A stretch of DNA of 64,000 nt from Muscardinus avellanarius (GCA_963383645.1 OY726561.1:31104826-31168825); one strand, 5' to 3'. Shown: positions 10,821 to 22,869, numbered from the stretch's first letter. A program made the numbers and translations. The notes: generated from the sequence alone by a model not told the origin.

Positions 10821-11839
10821 ATTACTAAAAGATATTTAACTACAACTCCATAGCTCCATTGTCTTTTAATGTCACAGATATTCACTTTGCTACATAAAAA
10901 AATGGCACACATTCACTAATTCATTTAGTCTACAAATATTTATTAGTCATCTATTACCTGTAAAGTACCATAAAGTACTACAAAATATAAGTAGTGATCA
11001 GTAAATCTTAGTTTTCATTCCAAGGAGCTTAAAGATATAATTATCAGATATATTCACTGAACACCTCAGAATAATCTACAAAGTAAGACATATAAAAAGT
11101 ATGCAGATAAAGCATCATTATTACTTGGAATAAGTAAAATTTATTTCCATTTAATATCAGGAAATGGTTTATTCATTGTCTGGGATTTTTTTCTATTCTA
11201 ATATATGTCAGATAGCATTCTTAGTATAAGCACTATTATAATGGAAAATCAGAGTTCAAGCTGTCAAATAATTTATGGTTTGTATGAAAAGACTAATAAT
11301 AAATAAATCGTATAATTTCAGAATGTTTGAAATGATGTAGAGAAAAATGGACAAAGACAAAGTGACTGGGTGAGCATTGTAAATGGTTGCTTGAGTTTTA
11401 GTGGGCAGCCATGGCCTCTTAACGAAGGTGCCCTTTGAATGGAGAACTGGAAAGTGAATTAGCAAGATCCACTCGGAAAGGGGAGCCCAAGGTGCTCTCT
11501 GCAGAGGCCTCCGGTGAGAATGAGCTCAGCCAGCTCCAAGCCGTGACGAGCTGTCAGTTACAACAAGGAACATTGAGAGGAGATCCGCAGGACAGGGAGG
11601 CAGGAGACAGAATATTAGACCAGGTTGACACACATGGATTTTAAAACTGAAATAAGCACACTGAAAGTTTTATAAGCAGATCGTGAAATAAATGTTCACA
11701 AAAGATTTGGCTACTGTACTAAGCCTAAAGAAAGTGAACTAATATAGGCCATAAGAAGTAAAAAATTAAGTGAAAAGCTGACTTTGGAAAAGGGACACAG
11801 ATTGGGAAAATATAGACTATTGGATGAGTATGATGCCTT
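10821..11839. other. Intergenic DNA with a GC-richer patch
   Basis: Most of this is AT-rich unique DNA. A patch at about 11,400-11,640 is clearly richer in GC and carries a 69-aa frame (11,435-11,644). That frame has no recognisable domain and no splice structure, so I do not call a gene. It could be an ancient repeat or a decayed exon. Confidence 0.35.
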
Positions 11840-11929
11840 TAATGCTCTTTTAACCATTTTGTATATAATAACATACTAAATTCTAAAATTATGTACGAGC
11901 TATCTTTCTCTTTTGCAGGTGAAAAGGTT

Positions 11930-12020
11930 GAGATATAGAGAAGTTAAGCACTGTTTTCTACTGGTAACAAATGACAAAACTGTAATTTAACCTGGTAGCC
12001 CACAGGGGTGCAATGCTGTA
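11930..12020 (+). repeat. Possible MIR/L2-like remnant
   Basis: 'gtgaaaaggttgagatata' followed by 'gagaagttaagca' resembles the ancient mammalian 'aggaaactgaggc...agaggttaag' signature of MIR/L2-type repeats. It is weak and short, and the call comes from pattern memory only. Confidence 0.35.
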
Positions 12021-12277
12021 CTCCTATCAGTAGTTCAGGCACATCTAACATAATTAGGATTATTTAATAATTATAACATTGTAAGGCAGATTCACATAAT
12101 GATTTTCTGAGATTGTTCAGCCTGTTAAATAAAATGTGGAGAAAATGCATTAGGAAATATCTGCATGAACTTGGAGGGGAAATGTAGTTAGCGAGGCAGG
12201 AAGAAAATAGAGAAAAATGGTATTTCAAGGAAAGCAGTAGAATATCAAACTCTATATAGCTGTAAAAGGCCAAAGAA

Positions 12278-12495
12278 GCTGAGCATGGTGGTACACACCT
12301 GTGATCCCAGTACTCGGGAGCCTAGTACAGGAGGACTGTAGCTTTGAGACTAGCCTCAGCAATTCAGTGAGACTTTTAGCAACCTAGAGAGACTCTGTTT
12401 CAAATCACAAAAATATAAAATGGAACTGGGGATGTAGCTCAGAGGTAGAATGCCTCTAATTTAAGTCTGTGGTACCCCTCAAAAAGAAAAGAATA
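12278..12495 (+). mobile_element. B1/ID SINE (older subtype)
   Basis: This sense copy starts 'gctgagcatggtggtacacacctg', is joined through 'ctgtttcaaatcacaaaaat', and continues into the ID half 'ggggatgtagctcagaggtagaatgcc'. Moderate divergence puts it among the older copies. The target-site duplication is unclear. Confidence 0.92.
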
Positions 12496-14494
12496 AAAAC
12501 AGCCAGTGATCTATTATGTAGCCTCTTGATGTTCTGTGTGGGTCAGTTTTAGATTGTCATTGAAATTTAGAGCATATATGAAACTGAAGGACAGATTATC
12601 TTTTCAGTAGGATTCAGGGTAGAAGAAAGTGAGATAAAAATGATATATGTTTGTTTTTAGGGATGGGCAGATTTCAGCATAGGATCAAATAAATTGCAAA
12701 AATAAATTGGAAAAATAAATTGGGAAAGACTATACAAAGATCATATTCATTTTATTTCTTTTTGTGTTTAATATGCGTGGTAAAATGCATAGCTAATGTG
12801 CATCTGGAAAATCTGGCATATCTGATGTATGGCAACTGCCAGGAGCTCAGATAGCTTTGTGGTGGCTACAGGTCATTCAAAATGAAAAAAAAACAATCAC
12901 CCCCAATTCTATTGGAATAAACATCTCACAATAGGCTGTAAATACAAACAAATAACCCAAAAAGCTGGCTACTTTACTCTATCAGTAACTCTATGTAAGG
13001 TTGCATGAGAGACTCCGAATTGTTGAAGTGTCAGAGAAATTTCTGTGTAGGCTATTCCCAGAGGATGGCATGGTTTAAACTTAGACTTCACAATGGCAGT
13101 GTCTGCTGCAAAACTGGCAGATGTCAGAGCATGTGACAAGACAGGCCAGGCAGAGAGGGAGAAGGGCAGCCCAGATAAGGCTCAGGGAGAGAATAGGTTA
13201 TTTGTTTACAGTGGACAGATTATAAATAAATCTATCATGTTAATCAAGGGCACATAAATGTTCTCTTTGCCAAATGCAGAGTCATTTCATTTGGGAAGGA
13301 ATGAATTGCACTGATAATTTTTTTTCAATAGTTCTCTTATAATTGTTACTAAAATTGTCCTTGGGTGCACATTATACATAGGGAAATGTTAATATATTTC
13401 TTGATTTGACTTTCTAGTATGCTATTCAGTCTCAGTAAGTACTTTACTCCCTGCTTGAGAAACAAGAGCAAGATAATTGGTTTGCTGGGTACAGGCTCAT
13501 GTTCAGCCATCTAGATCATCTGAGCCAACCCTTTGGGTCCCTGTTATTGTAATAATGAGAGTAGTTCAGAAGAAGGAGACAAAGACATAAATACGCATAA
13601 CAGTAAGACCTGTACTTCACAGAAGGGTATTACTAAATATTAAAACTCTCCTAAATGTTGGAGATCATGAGAGTATACATGCACATCTAATCTTCTTACT
13701 GTTAGGGCAGAGACATACTTCAGCTCACTATTATTTTGTCTCCAAAGTATCTTTTAAAAAAATTTCATTAGTTTCAGACATCAGAAAATTAGATTTTATA
13801 TAAAATATTTTTCAAAATATTTTTCAAAAACTTTTGTACATTTGGCAAAATGGACTCAAACTTGGGAGGGTGACATTTGTACAAAGCCTTCTGAATGACG
13901 CAACCAAACTGTGTCCATCAATGACCTTACTGACCTGACCCCTGTAAATATTTGGGGCAAAATATCTAGATCAAGATTTGGGACATTAAAGAAGTATTTG
14001 ACTAGAGTGGAAAGCCTGCCCACAAGTGAGATACTTAGTAAAATATAAAAATAGAATTTGTATAAACACATGTTTATTAATCCCAGGTACCCTTCTAAGG
14101 CCTCTTGGAATCACACACAGTCAAACTCATTGTTTTATTTTTTCTCACCTTCAAAATATTGGTATCATTTAGTTCATTCTCCCTAATGATCTAGATATTT
14201 GAATCAGTTTCTCTGGGGAGAAAGAGTAGCAAAGAAATTAATGTAAGTGAAGAGATTGAGTTTATTAACTGTAACACTTTCACAACGTGACTGTTCATTT
14301 CCCTGGGTTCTACATTAGTAAATATTTGGCAAAATATAATTTTGTACTGGCAAACAAAATGTAAGTAACTGTCAGCTAAATATGAGGAAGGTTGACCTGA
14401 CACTCAAGTCCGACTACTTGGATGAGATAAATTTTGCTTCATCCTTGATTCTTAATCTTAAATGAAAGACATTTTTATGGTACTGTAAAATTTT
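12496..14494. other. Unique intergenic DNA
   Basis: About 2 kb contains no gene or repeat that I can support. The minus-strand frames at 13,856-14,071 and 14,191-14,403 are not recognisable proteins. Confidence 0.5.
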
Positions 14495-14645
14495 ACCTTA
14501 GAGCTACACCCTCATCCCTATTTTATTTTTATTTTAAAAAAGATTCTTACTATACTGATGACATGCTCACTATTTGGTAAAGTTGTCCTTGAAATTGTGA
14601 TTCTCCTATTTCAGCTTCCCAAGTATGTGCCACCATGCCCAGCTA
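14495..14645 (-). mobile_element. Old B1/ID SINE fragment, antisense
   Basis: 'cttagagctacaccctcatc' is the remnant of the ID half in reverse. A diverged middle follows, then 'cagcttcccaagtatgtgccaccatgcccagct', the 7SL-like start. It is heavily mutated. Confidence 0.7.
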
Positions 14646-14865
14646 AATAAAGATGTTTTTAAATTTAAAATTAGATACCTTTTTTTCTAAATAAAAGCCA
14701 TAACAACCCAACTCATATATTTAAATATAAAAATATTCAGTATATTATAAAACATGCATTTGCTTTTAATATTTTAATATATGTGCATTATATGTAAATA
14801 CATTAACATACATAGATGAACACATATTTAATTAGTTTAACACGTTAGAAGAATATAGGTTCTCT

Positions 14866-15067
14866 CTCTCTCTCTTTTTATTTTTTTGTGTGGTACTGGG
14901 GTTCCTGAAAGCCCTTCTACATCCGGGCTGCACTCCCAGATCTATTTTATACTTTTTATTTGGAAACAGGGTCTCTTAAGCTGCGCGGCTGGCTTTGAAC
15001 CTGCATGATCCTCCTGTCTCCGCCTCCCAAGGACAGGGATTACAAGCGTGGGCCCCCACGCCTGGCC
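14866..15067 (-). mobile_element. SINE (derived subtype), antisense, with TSD
   Basis: This minus-strand copy has the derived-subtype tail ('ggtactggggttcctgaaag') and the 7SL half ending 'ccccacgcctggcc'. Direct repeats 'ataggttctct' flank it at 14,855-14,865 and 15,068-15,078. A short TC run sits at its tail. Confidence 0.9.
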
Positions 15068-15078
15068 ATAGGTTCTCT

Positions 15079-15589
15079 TAATAATTCAAGCCAGAACTTT
15101 CTTCATATTACAAGCTCAATTCTTCCTTCTTTCTTCCTTATATTTGTTGAAAACCAACTATATGTCAGGTGGTTTTCTGTAGAAACAGTAGTGAACAAGG
15201 TAATTAAAACGTTTTGCTCGCATTCAAGTTGCATTTCTTTTTCAGACTATTTTAAAGGTATACTTTAAAAATTGATATATACATATATGTAATTTTAAGG
15301 TTGCCATTATATTTTCTTCTTTATTATGGGGCCAATTTCCTCAGTTTTGATCCTGTAGTGGCAGATGTTAAGGTAATATCTCAAGTATAACTGAGTCTAT
15401 GAAATCACTACAAAATGCTAGACTTCAGTACAAAAAAAAATCCTAAACTACAGGTGGTTTGGAATAGATTTATATTGATTATGTTATTCAAGTACTGGAA
15501 TGGCAAACACCATCATATCCCCAAAGTTTTGTGAGACTAAGAAAAAGGGTATAGAGAAGGCACATTGGGAGAGTGCCTCAGCTCATTTA
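15079..15589. other. Unique AT-rich intergenic DNA
   Basis: I see nothing recognisable between the SINE and the LTR-like stretch to the right. Confidence 0.5.
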
Positions 15590-15850
15590 TTTTACTATAA
15601 AAATTCCACAGGCTTGCTAATATATAAATAATAGATATTAATTTCCCATGGTTCTGGAGTCTGAGAAATCCAAGATCAATTTTACAATGTTTGGTATCTG
15701 CTGAAGCCTGCTCCTTTATCATAGAATTTTGCTGTATCCTCATAACAGGGTGGAGAAGTAGAAAGGTAAAGGGGCCCAACAATTTCTCTTCACCTTTAAA
15801 AAAGCACTAACCACTTCCTAATCAACTAATCCCTAGCACCCCTTACAAAT
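15590..15850 (-). mobile_element. Ancient LTR-like remnant (MaLR/MLT-type), antisense
   Basis: The wording 'atggttctggagtctgagaaatccaagatcaa', then 'gctgaagcctgctcc', then 'tttaaaaaagcactaacc' follows the layout of antisense MaLR-type LTRs. No termini or flanking duplications were found. The family name is uncertain. Confidence 0.5.
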
Positions 15851-16279
15851 TAACTTTTGATACAATTGCCTTGCAGATTAACTTTCCTTCTCTTTTCTTT
15901 CTTCTCCTCTCCATCTTTGTCTTTTTCTTCTCTCTCTTACTCACTGGGAAAAATGAGGTTCTGTTTCCAGGAGTTCAAGATGTTTAAGACAAATCTTGAA
16001 GAATCATTACAAATGATATAAACTCATACATATGTAACAATTATCTTTACTTGAATCAATGAAAACAGAAATCTTTGGCTATGTTTTATTTGTTTCTTTG
16101 TCTCAACCATCTGAAATTGTGTGTTGTGCATACTAGGCAATCCATAAGGAGTTGCTGAGTGTGTCATTCTGCACTAAACTGGCTGAAATTTCTCAAATCC
16201 TTAAAACAAACAAATGTCTTATTATTTGTCTTATTTCTATTTAGTAGATTGAAAAAAAACAGGAATTGAATAAAACATT
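15851..16279. other. Unique AT-rich intergenic DNA
   Basis: A short pyrimidine-rich stretch (about 15,880-15,940) sits in otherwise featureless DNA. Confidence 0.5.
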
Positions 16280-16697
16280 TTGTGTGTGTGTGTGTGTGGT
16301 ACTGGGGATGGAACTCAGGAACATTGTACTTCTAAGCTATAGCCCCAGTCCTATTTTTTAGTCTTTTTTTTTTTTTTTTTAAGTTCTAGGGATGGAACCC
16401 AGGGACATTCAATCTCCACGCTGCAACCTCTGACCTACTTTCTATTCTTTATTTTGAAACAGGGTCTCACTAAGTTGCGGAAGGCCTCACTAAGTAGATG
16501 AAGCTGTCCAGGAACTGCAATCCTCTGGTCTCAAGTGTGTGCCACCACACCCAGCTACTCTTTTTATTATTTAAAACAGAGTCTTACTAGAGTTGCAAAG
16601 GGCCTGGCTAAGTAGCTGAGGCTGTCCACAGACTGCAATCCTCCAGTCTCTGCCTCCAGAATGCTGGGATTACATGCTTGCGCCACCACACCGGGCA
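16280..16697 (-). mobile_element. SINE inserted in SINE, both antisense
   Basis: An outer SINE begins with a (GT)n tail and the reversed ID half (about 16,280-16,350). It is interrupted at about 16,360 by a second, complete antisense SINE (poly-T at 16,364 to 'ccaccacacccagct' near 16,556). It resumes with its linker and 7SL half ('aaaacagagtcttactagag' to 'cgccaccacaccgggc'), ending near 16,697. The order of pieces shows the inner copy is the later insertion. Confidence 0.9.
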
Positions 16698-17499
16698 CCA
16701 GGAAACTTTTTAGGTCTTAGAGGCTTTAATGAATAAAGCCAGGAGAAGGTTTAAGCCAGGCAGTTCCAGAGTGTGTGCTCTAGGTAAATGATGGCTTAGG
16801 AAACAACAATAAGCACCAAATCCATTGTGGGCAGAAGGTCAAAGTCTTACCAATCCTGTCTTGAAGGTTCTTGCATTACTCTCACAGAAAGGTGGGTCTT
16901 AACCATTAACGCAAAAGGAATCATATGAAAAATTAGGAGCATGGGTATCAAATGGTAGGAACACCCCCTGAGGAAGACCAACTTAACTCTAATATGAGCA
17001 TCACCTACATTAGGGAAAAATTTCAGGCAGCAGAATGATTAAAAGGTTTCTTATAGTTAATAGATTGAAGATCTTAAGATATATTTTCTGTCCTATGCTT
17101 CTTTATTGTAATTACTGAGTAATTGATCTTTGACCTGTCCCTTTGTTTCCCATCATTCTTGACTTTTTTATTTTAATCTTTAGCAACAAAATGGTTGAAA
17201 TATTTATAAAATATTAGTTATGCTCATGTGAGACTGTAAACTTTGTGATTTTCATTTTTACCACATTTTCTTTTGCATTTATTTTTCTACTACTGCCTCA
17301 AATTTCATTCCAGGACAACCCATATTTTAGGTGAACTGAACTACAATTTTTAGTATGTGCCTTGCTTTTTTGTCTTCAGGTTAGATTTTTTTCCCCAGGA
17401 AACGAAATCCTACCTCATAGTCCTATTTCCTTAATAGTTATCTCACTATTTTAATGCATATTTTATCTATTTATTCATTCATTCATCAACTTTCTTTCT
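16698..17499. other. Unique intergenic DNA
   Basis: No gene or repeat was recognised in this interval. Confidence 0.5.
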
Positions 17500-17691
17500 T
17501 TTTTTTTTTTTTGGTGGTACTGGGGTTCCTGGAAACCCATGTACCTCCAGGCTACACTTCCAGACCTATTTTTATATTTTTTATTTGGAAACAGGGTCTC
17601 TTAAGCTAGCACAGCTGATTTTGAACCTGCGCGATCCTCCTGTCTCCACCTCCTAAGCGCAGGGATTACAAGCATGCACCACCACGCCTGG
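17500..17691 (-). mobile_element. SINE (derived subtype), antisense
   Basis: A poly-T tail is followed by 'ggtggtactggggttcctgg', then the linker 'atttggaaacagggtctctt', the B-box side 'tttgaacctgcgcgatc', and the end 'caccaccacgcctgg'. The flanking duplication is not obvious. Confidence 0.92.
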
Positions 17692-17889
17692 AGAAAAATT
17701 TTCTATTTTAAAAGTACAGATAAGTAGATTACATATCATTAAATATTTTTAAATAAATTGTGTATTGTGTTTATGAGCGTTTTAGTCTAAAACTATAACT
17801 GTTGTGTGGATACTTTATGGCAAAATTTAAGAAAGCAAAGAAATTGCTCTATGTAATAATGATTTCAAAGATTACATGACATACATATA

Positions 17890-18055
17890 TAAAGATATCA
17901 AAGTCAAAAAATAAGCCAAACATAAGAGGAAGTGGGGACGGAATGGGGTTGGAGTTGGGGGAAGGGCTAAGTGAATGAGATGCCATGTAAGCCTCTACCT
18001 TCTTGTAACCCATTAAGATGTATGACTACAACTCATGAATAAAATATTGAAAAAA
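17890..18055 (+). mobile_element. L1 3'-UTR terminus, sense
   Basis: The segment has 'aataagccaaacataagag', a G-rich tract with four runs of three or more G (17,934-17,966), and then 'acccattaagatgtatgac' and an A-rich end. It is a severely 5'-truncated L1. The G-rich tract is a plausible G-quadruplex, as is known for mammalian L1 3' UTRs. Confidence 0.85.
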
Positions 18056-19143
18056 GAAAGATAGATTATACACAGAAAATTGTTTTGTTTTAAGGTTAGA
18101 AAATACATTCTAAAATGTTAAAACTTTTACATACATTTGGCTCAAGATTCATTCAGTTTGCATCTTATGAGTTGATTTGGGGTTTTTGGGTCAGTGCATG
18201 ATGTATACAGTAAACAGGTATTTAAATGTGAGCAAAAAATATATTGACTGCATATATTGACTGGTATTAGCTGATATTTCAAATACAAAAGCTCTGTAAT
18301 ACCTTTGGGATATTTCAAAAAGTATAGTAGAAAAATCATATCTGCTATGTAAAATATGAATGATCTCTGCTGTATAAAAATTCAATAACACCTTTTACAG
18401 AAAAAAAAATTTATACAACAGAAAGAGTACGGGTATTTTAAAAATAATGACTGAACTTTAGGTTAATGTCAAAATGGAACTCTGAATTAGCTTTCTACTA
18501 CAAGTTTGAAATGGAAATAATTTTGTGAGCACTAAACAGGATATTGGAAAACAATAGGCAGATATCATCTTGGACTATGATTCCTTGTTGAGATTCATTT
18601 TCTCTAAATATATCACTCCGTGTACAATCTTCAGCCTATATGCTCTGTATTTATAAATCTCAAGTTCATGGTGTCACTGATAAAAAGAAAATCATAAAAT
18701 GTTTTGTTTCTGTATCTTTTTAATAAAAGGCATATATTATCCCCATATATAAGACAAGGCTGTTTTCAGATTTGATGGTATGTATGACACATATAAATAA
18801 AAGCCTATGATAGAACTTCTGATGAAATAGCTTGGCAATTCATCATTTGAAGTTTCCTTTGTTGAATACATCTATATTAAAATTAAGTTACATCCATCAC
18901 ATGTAGGCAATGAGTTTTAGCCTTTCCATTGATTTTGCTTAAAAAAAAGATCTAGAGTTTTGAAAATTATTTCAGTGTTTTATTCTGAATATTACCTTGG
19001 GAAATGATAGTTTTCTGTATTCCACTCTGAGAAGTAATCACTGCCATCCTTTATTAGAGTTCACACACCCCTTGTAAAAGTTAGCAGATTTTTACCAATA
19101 TCTATTAGTTTTGGACCTAAAATAAAAATTAGCTTGAAATAAG
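18056..19143. other. Unique AT-rich intergenic DNA
   Basis: No supportable gene is present. The overlapping minus-strand frames at 18,142-18,391 have no recognised domain. Confidence 0.5.
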
Positions 19144-19153
19144 GATAATTTAA

Positions 19154-19156
<3 letters not shown>

Positions 19157-19202
<46 letters not shown>

Positions 19203-19371
19203 GGGATTCTTGGAAGTCCTTCTACCTCTGGGCTACATTCCCAGACCTATTTTTTGTTTTCATTTGGAAACAGGGTCTCTTAAGCCAGTGTGGCTGGCTT
19301 CGAACCTGCGTGATCCTCCTGTCTCTGCCTCCCAAGTGCGAGGATTACAAGCATGTGCCACCAAACCCTGC
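19157..19371 (-). mobile_element. SINE (derived subtype) whose tail is a (GT)n microsatellite
   Basis: The antisense SINE body runs from about 19,199 to 19,371. Where the poly-T should be there is instead a pure (GT)21 tract at 19,157-19,198. The 13-bp direct repeat 'gataatttaattt' lies outside the microsatellite at 19,144-19,156 and again at 19,372-19,384. The GT tract is therefore part of the insertion and evolved from the A-tail. Confidence 0.93.
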
Positions 19372-19485
19372 GATAATTTAATTTTAAACATGGTATTTAT
19401 TAAATTTATTTTTACCGTATCCTAAGAAGTTAATAATTATAACAGCTTGCCTCTTTTGAAAATATTCAAATGTGTTTCCACCCAG

Positions 19486-19486
<1 letters not shown>

Positions 19487-19536
<50 letters not shown>
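19487..19536. repeat. (CA)n microsatellite
   Basis: This is a pure 50-bp CA tract lying 288 bp to the right of the (GT)n tail of the neighbouring SINE, so the two tracts are complementary. Confidence 0.98.
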
Positions 19537-19538
<2 letters not shown>

Positions 19539-20869
19539 TTGATTTACTAACATTGCATTTAAATTAGTATGCTTTCACAATATTAAGACCCTTTATTGTT
19601 TTAACACTTCAAATACTCTGCAGTTATTCTTAAATACTAACAATATAGTAAAACATATAAGCTAATATTAACATATATTTTGAGTTATTACAAATCCCAT
19701 ATCTTATGTTTTTAACTTAAAGGAAAATGATAAGATATATCTTAAGGAGCCAATTTCCATATCTTAACACAAGGTTATAATAGCTGTAATTTTTACTGCT
19801 AGGCTAGATAGTGCAACTAAGATGAAACTCATTACAATTCCATTATTCTTGTCTATGATCACCCATTAATTTAAGTAATTGAGCTTGTAAACTTGAAGTC
19901 ATTATTCTTAGCCTACCTTGTTCTTGCTTATTGTGTTTTCTCTCTTTGGCTTTCTCTAGATCAAGTTATGTGATAGATTTCTATTTTATCTCCCAACTGG
20001 AAATATGCTAAAATTTTTCTTCATGTTTTTATTACTTTCTATTTTAACAGATGAATTTATTATAACAAAAAATACAATAAAACAGTAAAAATAAAATAGT
20101 GAAGATAAATATTTTCTTAAAAATAAAATAAAAATTAAAATGCTACAAGTATTTGTTTTAAAATAAGATACAGTAGGAAGATAGTACACTCAAAATTTAC
20201 ATTCCTACATCAAGTAATCTCAAAGCACTGTAAATAGATGAGTATAATTATATATGTATATATAAACATGTATATGTAATTTATATCTAAAAATTCTTAA
20301 TGATAATTAGTTTTTCTTTACAATATTTTCTACATGAGAATAAACTTATTTAATTATACTTTTTACATAAATTTATTTAAAAATGTGAATAATAATTTTG
20401 GCACTAATAAAACAAATCTTAAATTTCTGTATCTTTTTGTCTATATTGTTGCAATAACTTCCCATAAAATATAATTATTTAGATAACAATTTCTCTGTTA
20501 CCTGAGTTTTGCCTTGTTTTAACTTTTTCTATAGCTCTGCATTGTGGCTTAGAACCTGGTGTTCATAAATAAATAGTGAACTTGAAAAACTAATAAATGG
20601 CGTCAAGTGTCAAGCAGGCAGTAGTGACTTCTCTATACTGAGAGTAAAATGCAACATTTTCTGTATCTCACACATTGTACTATATCAAAATCACCATGGT
20701 ACCTGTTAAAAACGAAGATCTCCATGTTCTATCTCAGATCCAATGAGTAAAAATCTCTAGGTACAGAACCCCAGGAACTTTACATTTCTCAAGTGGTTTT
20801 GAATTTAGTTTAGAAGTATAGAAAAAAAAAAGAGTGCCTCATTGAAGTAAGAAAGTATCTCTAAATTAG
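19537..20869. other. Very AT-rich unique DNA
   Basis: There is no gene. A TATA/TATG-rich patch lies at about 20,240-20,290. The minus-strand frame at 19,986-20,189 is low-complexity Phe/Ile/Tyr-rich sequence from AT-rich DNA. Confidence 0.5.
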
Positions 20870-20883
20870 AAATGTAGTCATAT

Positions 20884-21079
20884 AGCCAGATGTGGTGGTG
20901 CAAGCCTGTAATCCCAGTACTTGGGAGGCAGGATCTGAGGATTTCAGTTTTAAGACCAGCCTCAGAAACTTAGCAAGACTCTTTGCAACCCAGTGAGACT
21001 CTGTTTTAAAATTAAAAGAGCTGGGAGTGTAGCTAGGAAATAGAATGCCCCTGAGTTTAAACCCCAGTACTAAGAAAAG
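20884..21079 (+). mobile_element. B1/ID SINE (older subtype)
   Basis: The sense copy begins 'gccagatgtggtggtgcaag' and includes 'gaccagcctcagaaacttag' and the ID half 'gctgggagtgtagctagg'. The flanks 'aaatgtagtcata' (20,870-20,883) and 'aaatagagtcata' (21,080-21,092) look like a diverged target-site duplication. Confidence 0.9.
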
Positions 21080-21236
21080 AAATAGAGTCATAGTTTAAAA
21101 AAGTTAGACACCTTTAATTAATATTTAATTAATGAAATTACATAATAGAAACTTAAAAATTATGGAGTATATGATACTGAAGTAATGGTAGGAGTGGTTT
21201 GGGGGGAAATAATCAATTATTGTGAGCAATTCATGA

Positions 21237-21402
21237 TTTTTTTTTTCAGTTACTGAGGATAGCACCTCCTGCCTACAGCCCCAGATCTTGTTATTTTTTG
21301 AGACAGGATCTCTCTTAGTTGCTGAGGCTGACTTCAAAACTACAATTCAACTGTTTCATCTTTCCAAGTAGTGGGATTATAGGCATGTGATACCATGCCT
21401 GA
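21237..21402 (-). mobile_element. B1/ID SINE, antisense
   Basis: A poly-T run is followed by a diverged reversed ID half, then 'ttttgagacaggatctctct' and the 7SL half ending 'gataccatgcctgac'. A short duplication 'caattc' at 21,227-21,232 and 21,403-21,408 may mark the target site. Confidence 0.85.
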
Positions 21403-21746
21403 CAATTCTTAAGACTTTTGAAGCTCATTTTGCTTCTTTGTTATTTAGAACTTTAGCCCATCCTGATATGAGTCCTTGTGCTTATAAGAAAATTAACATT
21501 CTGAAGTTAAAGATGTCCTTGTGCTGAGAAACATTATGGCAGGTTTGAGCAGGAAGAGCAGCATAATAATTGGCATTAGTGAGAATGTAGGAAGAGATTA
21601 AAAAAATCATCTGAAAATCCCAGTGCTTGTAGAAAGGAATGGACCAAAACTTGTTGAGTCAACTTTGAGAGATGTGTACATGAGTGCTTAAGACTCATGT
21701 CAGTTTCTCAGCACGCATTATGCAGTGTTGTTTTTATACAGCAACA
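21403..21746. other. Unique intergenic DNA
   Basis: I see nothing recognisable between the SINE and the LTR. Confidence 0.5.
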
Positions 21747-22167
21747 TGCATCTCAGTAAATATTCTAACTGCTATAATCCAAAATGACTAACCACACGAG
21801 TTAGAAAAAGGAAGATTTATTTTCTCACAGTTATGTGGAGATTTCAGGTTCAATCTATGTGAAGCTGGGGTCTGGATCTCAGATCAGGGCAGAGAGAAGC
21901 AGTGAGAGGGAGAGAGGTGGGGGAGAGAAAAAGCAGCTCTACTCTCACATCACAGAGGCCAATAGCCTAGAGCAAGCAAGCAAGAGGATTCAGATACAAG
22001 CACAATCCTGAAGGCTACACCCCCAGGGACACACCTTCTCCAATTACCCCACATCAACCTAGGTTACCACTCAGATAAAGCCATTATGTTGGGTTTATTA
22101 CAATTCTTATGACTTAATTGTCAATATTGAGCTCTTCAGTGGATAGTCTATATCTGACCATAATACA
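21747..22167 (-). mobile_element. MaLR-like solo LTR, antisense
   Basis: It belongs to the same family as the LTRs at 25,201, 38,827 and 40,846. Shared blocks in order are 'ctgctataatccaaaatgac', 'gaagatttattttctcac' (an AATAAA poly(A) signal on the minus strand), 'gaagctggggtctggatctcag', a G/A-rich 'gagagggagagagg' block, 'gaaggctacacccccaggg' and 'tgagctctt'. No internal sequence follows and no clear 5-bp duplication was found at these ends, so the edges are approximate. Confidence 0.8.
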
Positions 22168-22736
22168 TGTTTCAATATTTTACCCGTATTTTTATGATAC
22201 AAAAGTTAAGTAGGAAATTGGAAGCATATTCCTGTACTTTCTATTAGGGATACACACAAGTAAGAGATGTAGTTGGAAACAAAAATAGAAAGTTATTTAT
22301 ATTAGAAGTTTGGCTTTAGTCATCTTATTTAAGTAATGAAGCATTAGGTAGGGTACAAGAGAATTTAAAATTATGTCTCTATGTGTAGGCAATATAAAAC
22401 TAGCTGAAAAGAAAAACTAGTTATGATAAAAATAGATGAATATAAGGAAATTTAAAGATAAAATGAATGAATAAAGATAATTTCCTAGGATCTCATTGAT
22501 ATTTAAATAAATAAAATATAAATAGGCAGGAGAAAATAATGAAGCTGTCCAGATGAGAGGAACCATATGTATAAAATGAAGAGAGTGAGACTAAATAAAT
22601 AGGTTGTGTGCTGCCAAGTGGAACAACTATGCACATCACCTGATGAAGGTACATACTCTGTGGGAAAGTAAAGTCACACACAATTAAGTACCAAAGTGTC
22701 CTGTGAGTTAAGAAGCTTTTATCATCAAAATTGGCT
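22168..22736. other. Unique AT-rich intergenic DNA
   Basis: A 105-aa minus-strand frame (22,493-22,810) covers part of this and overlaps the ID element. It has no recognised domain and is not called a gene. Confidence 0.5.
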
Positions 22737-22815
22737 GTAAGTGGCTGAAGGCATACCTCTTGTGGTAACATGCTTGCCTTGAATGTGTGAGGCTTGGGTT
22801 CAATCTTCAAAATTC
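22737..22815 (+). mobile_element. ID-type SINE (tRNA-Ala-derived), diverged
   Basis: 'tggctgtaagtggctgaagg' followed by 'ggtaacatgcttgcc', 'gtgtgaggcttgggttcaat' is the A-box to B-box body of a rodent ID element. It is a mobile repeat, not a functional tRNA gene, because the anticodon arm and acceptor pairing are not preserved. Confidence 0.8.
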
Positions 22816-22869
22816 GGGAAAAAATGTGCCTTTAAAACCAATTAAATAATGTATAAAACAATAAGTTAC

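Noticed and set aside
22737..22815. tRNA-like sequence with A and B boxes
   Set aside because: It and the ones at 25,622, 46,715 and 63,198 are ID-type SINEs derived from tRNA-Ala. Cloverleaf pairing is not preserved.
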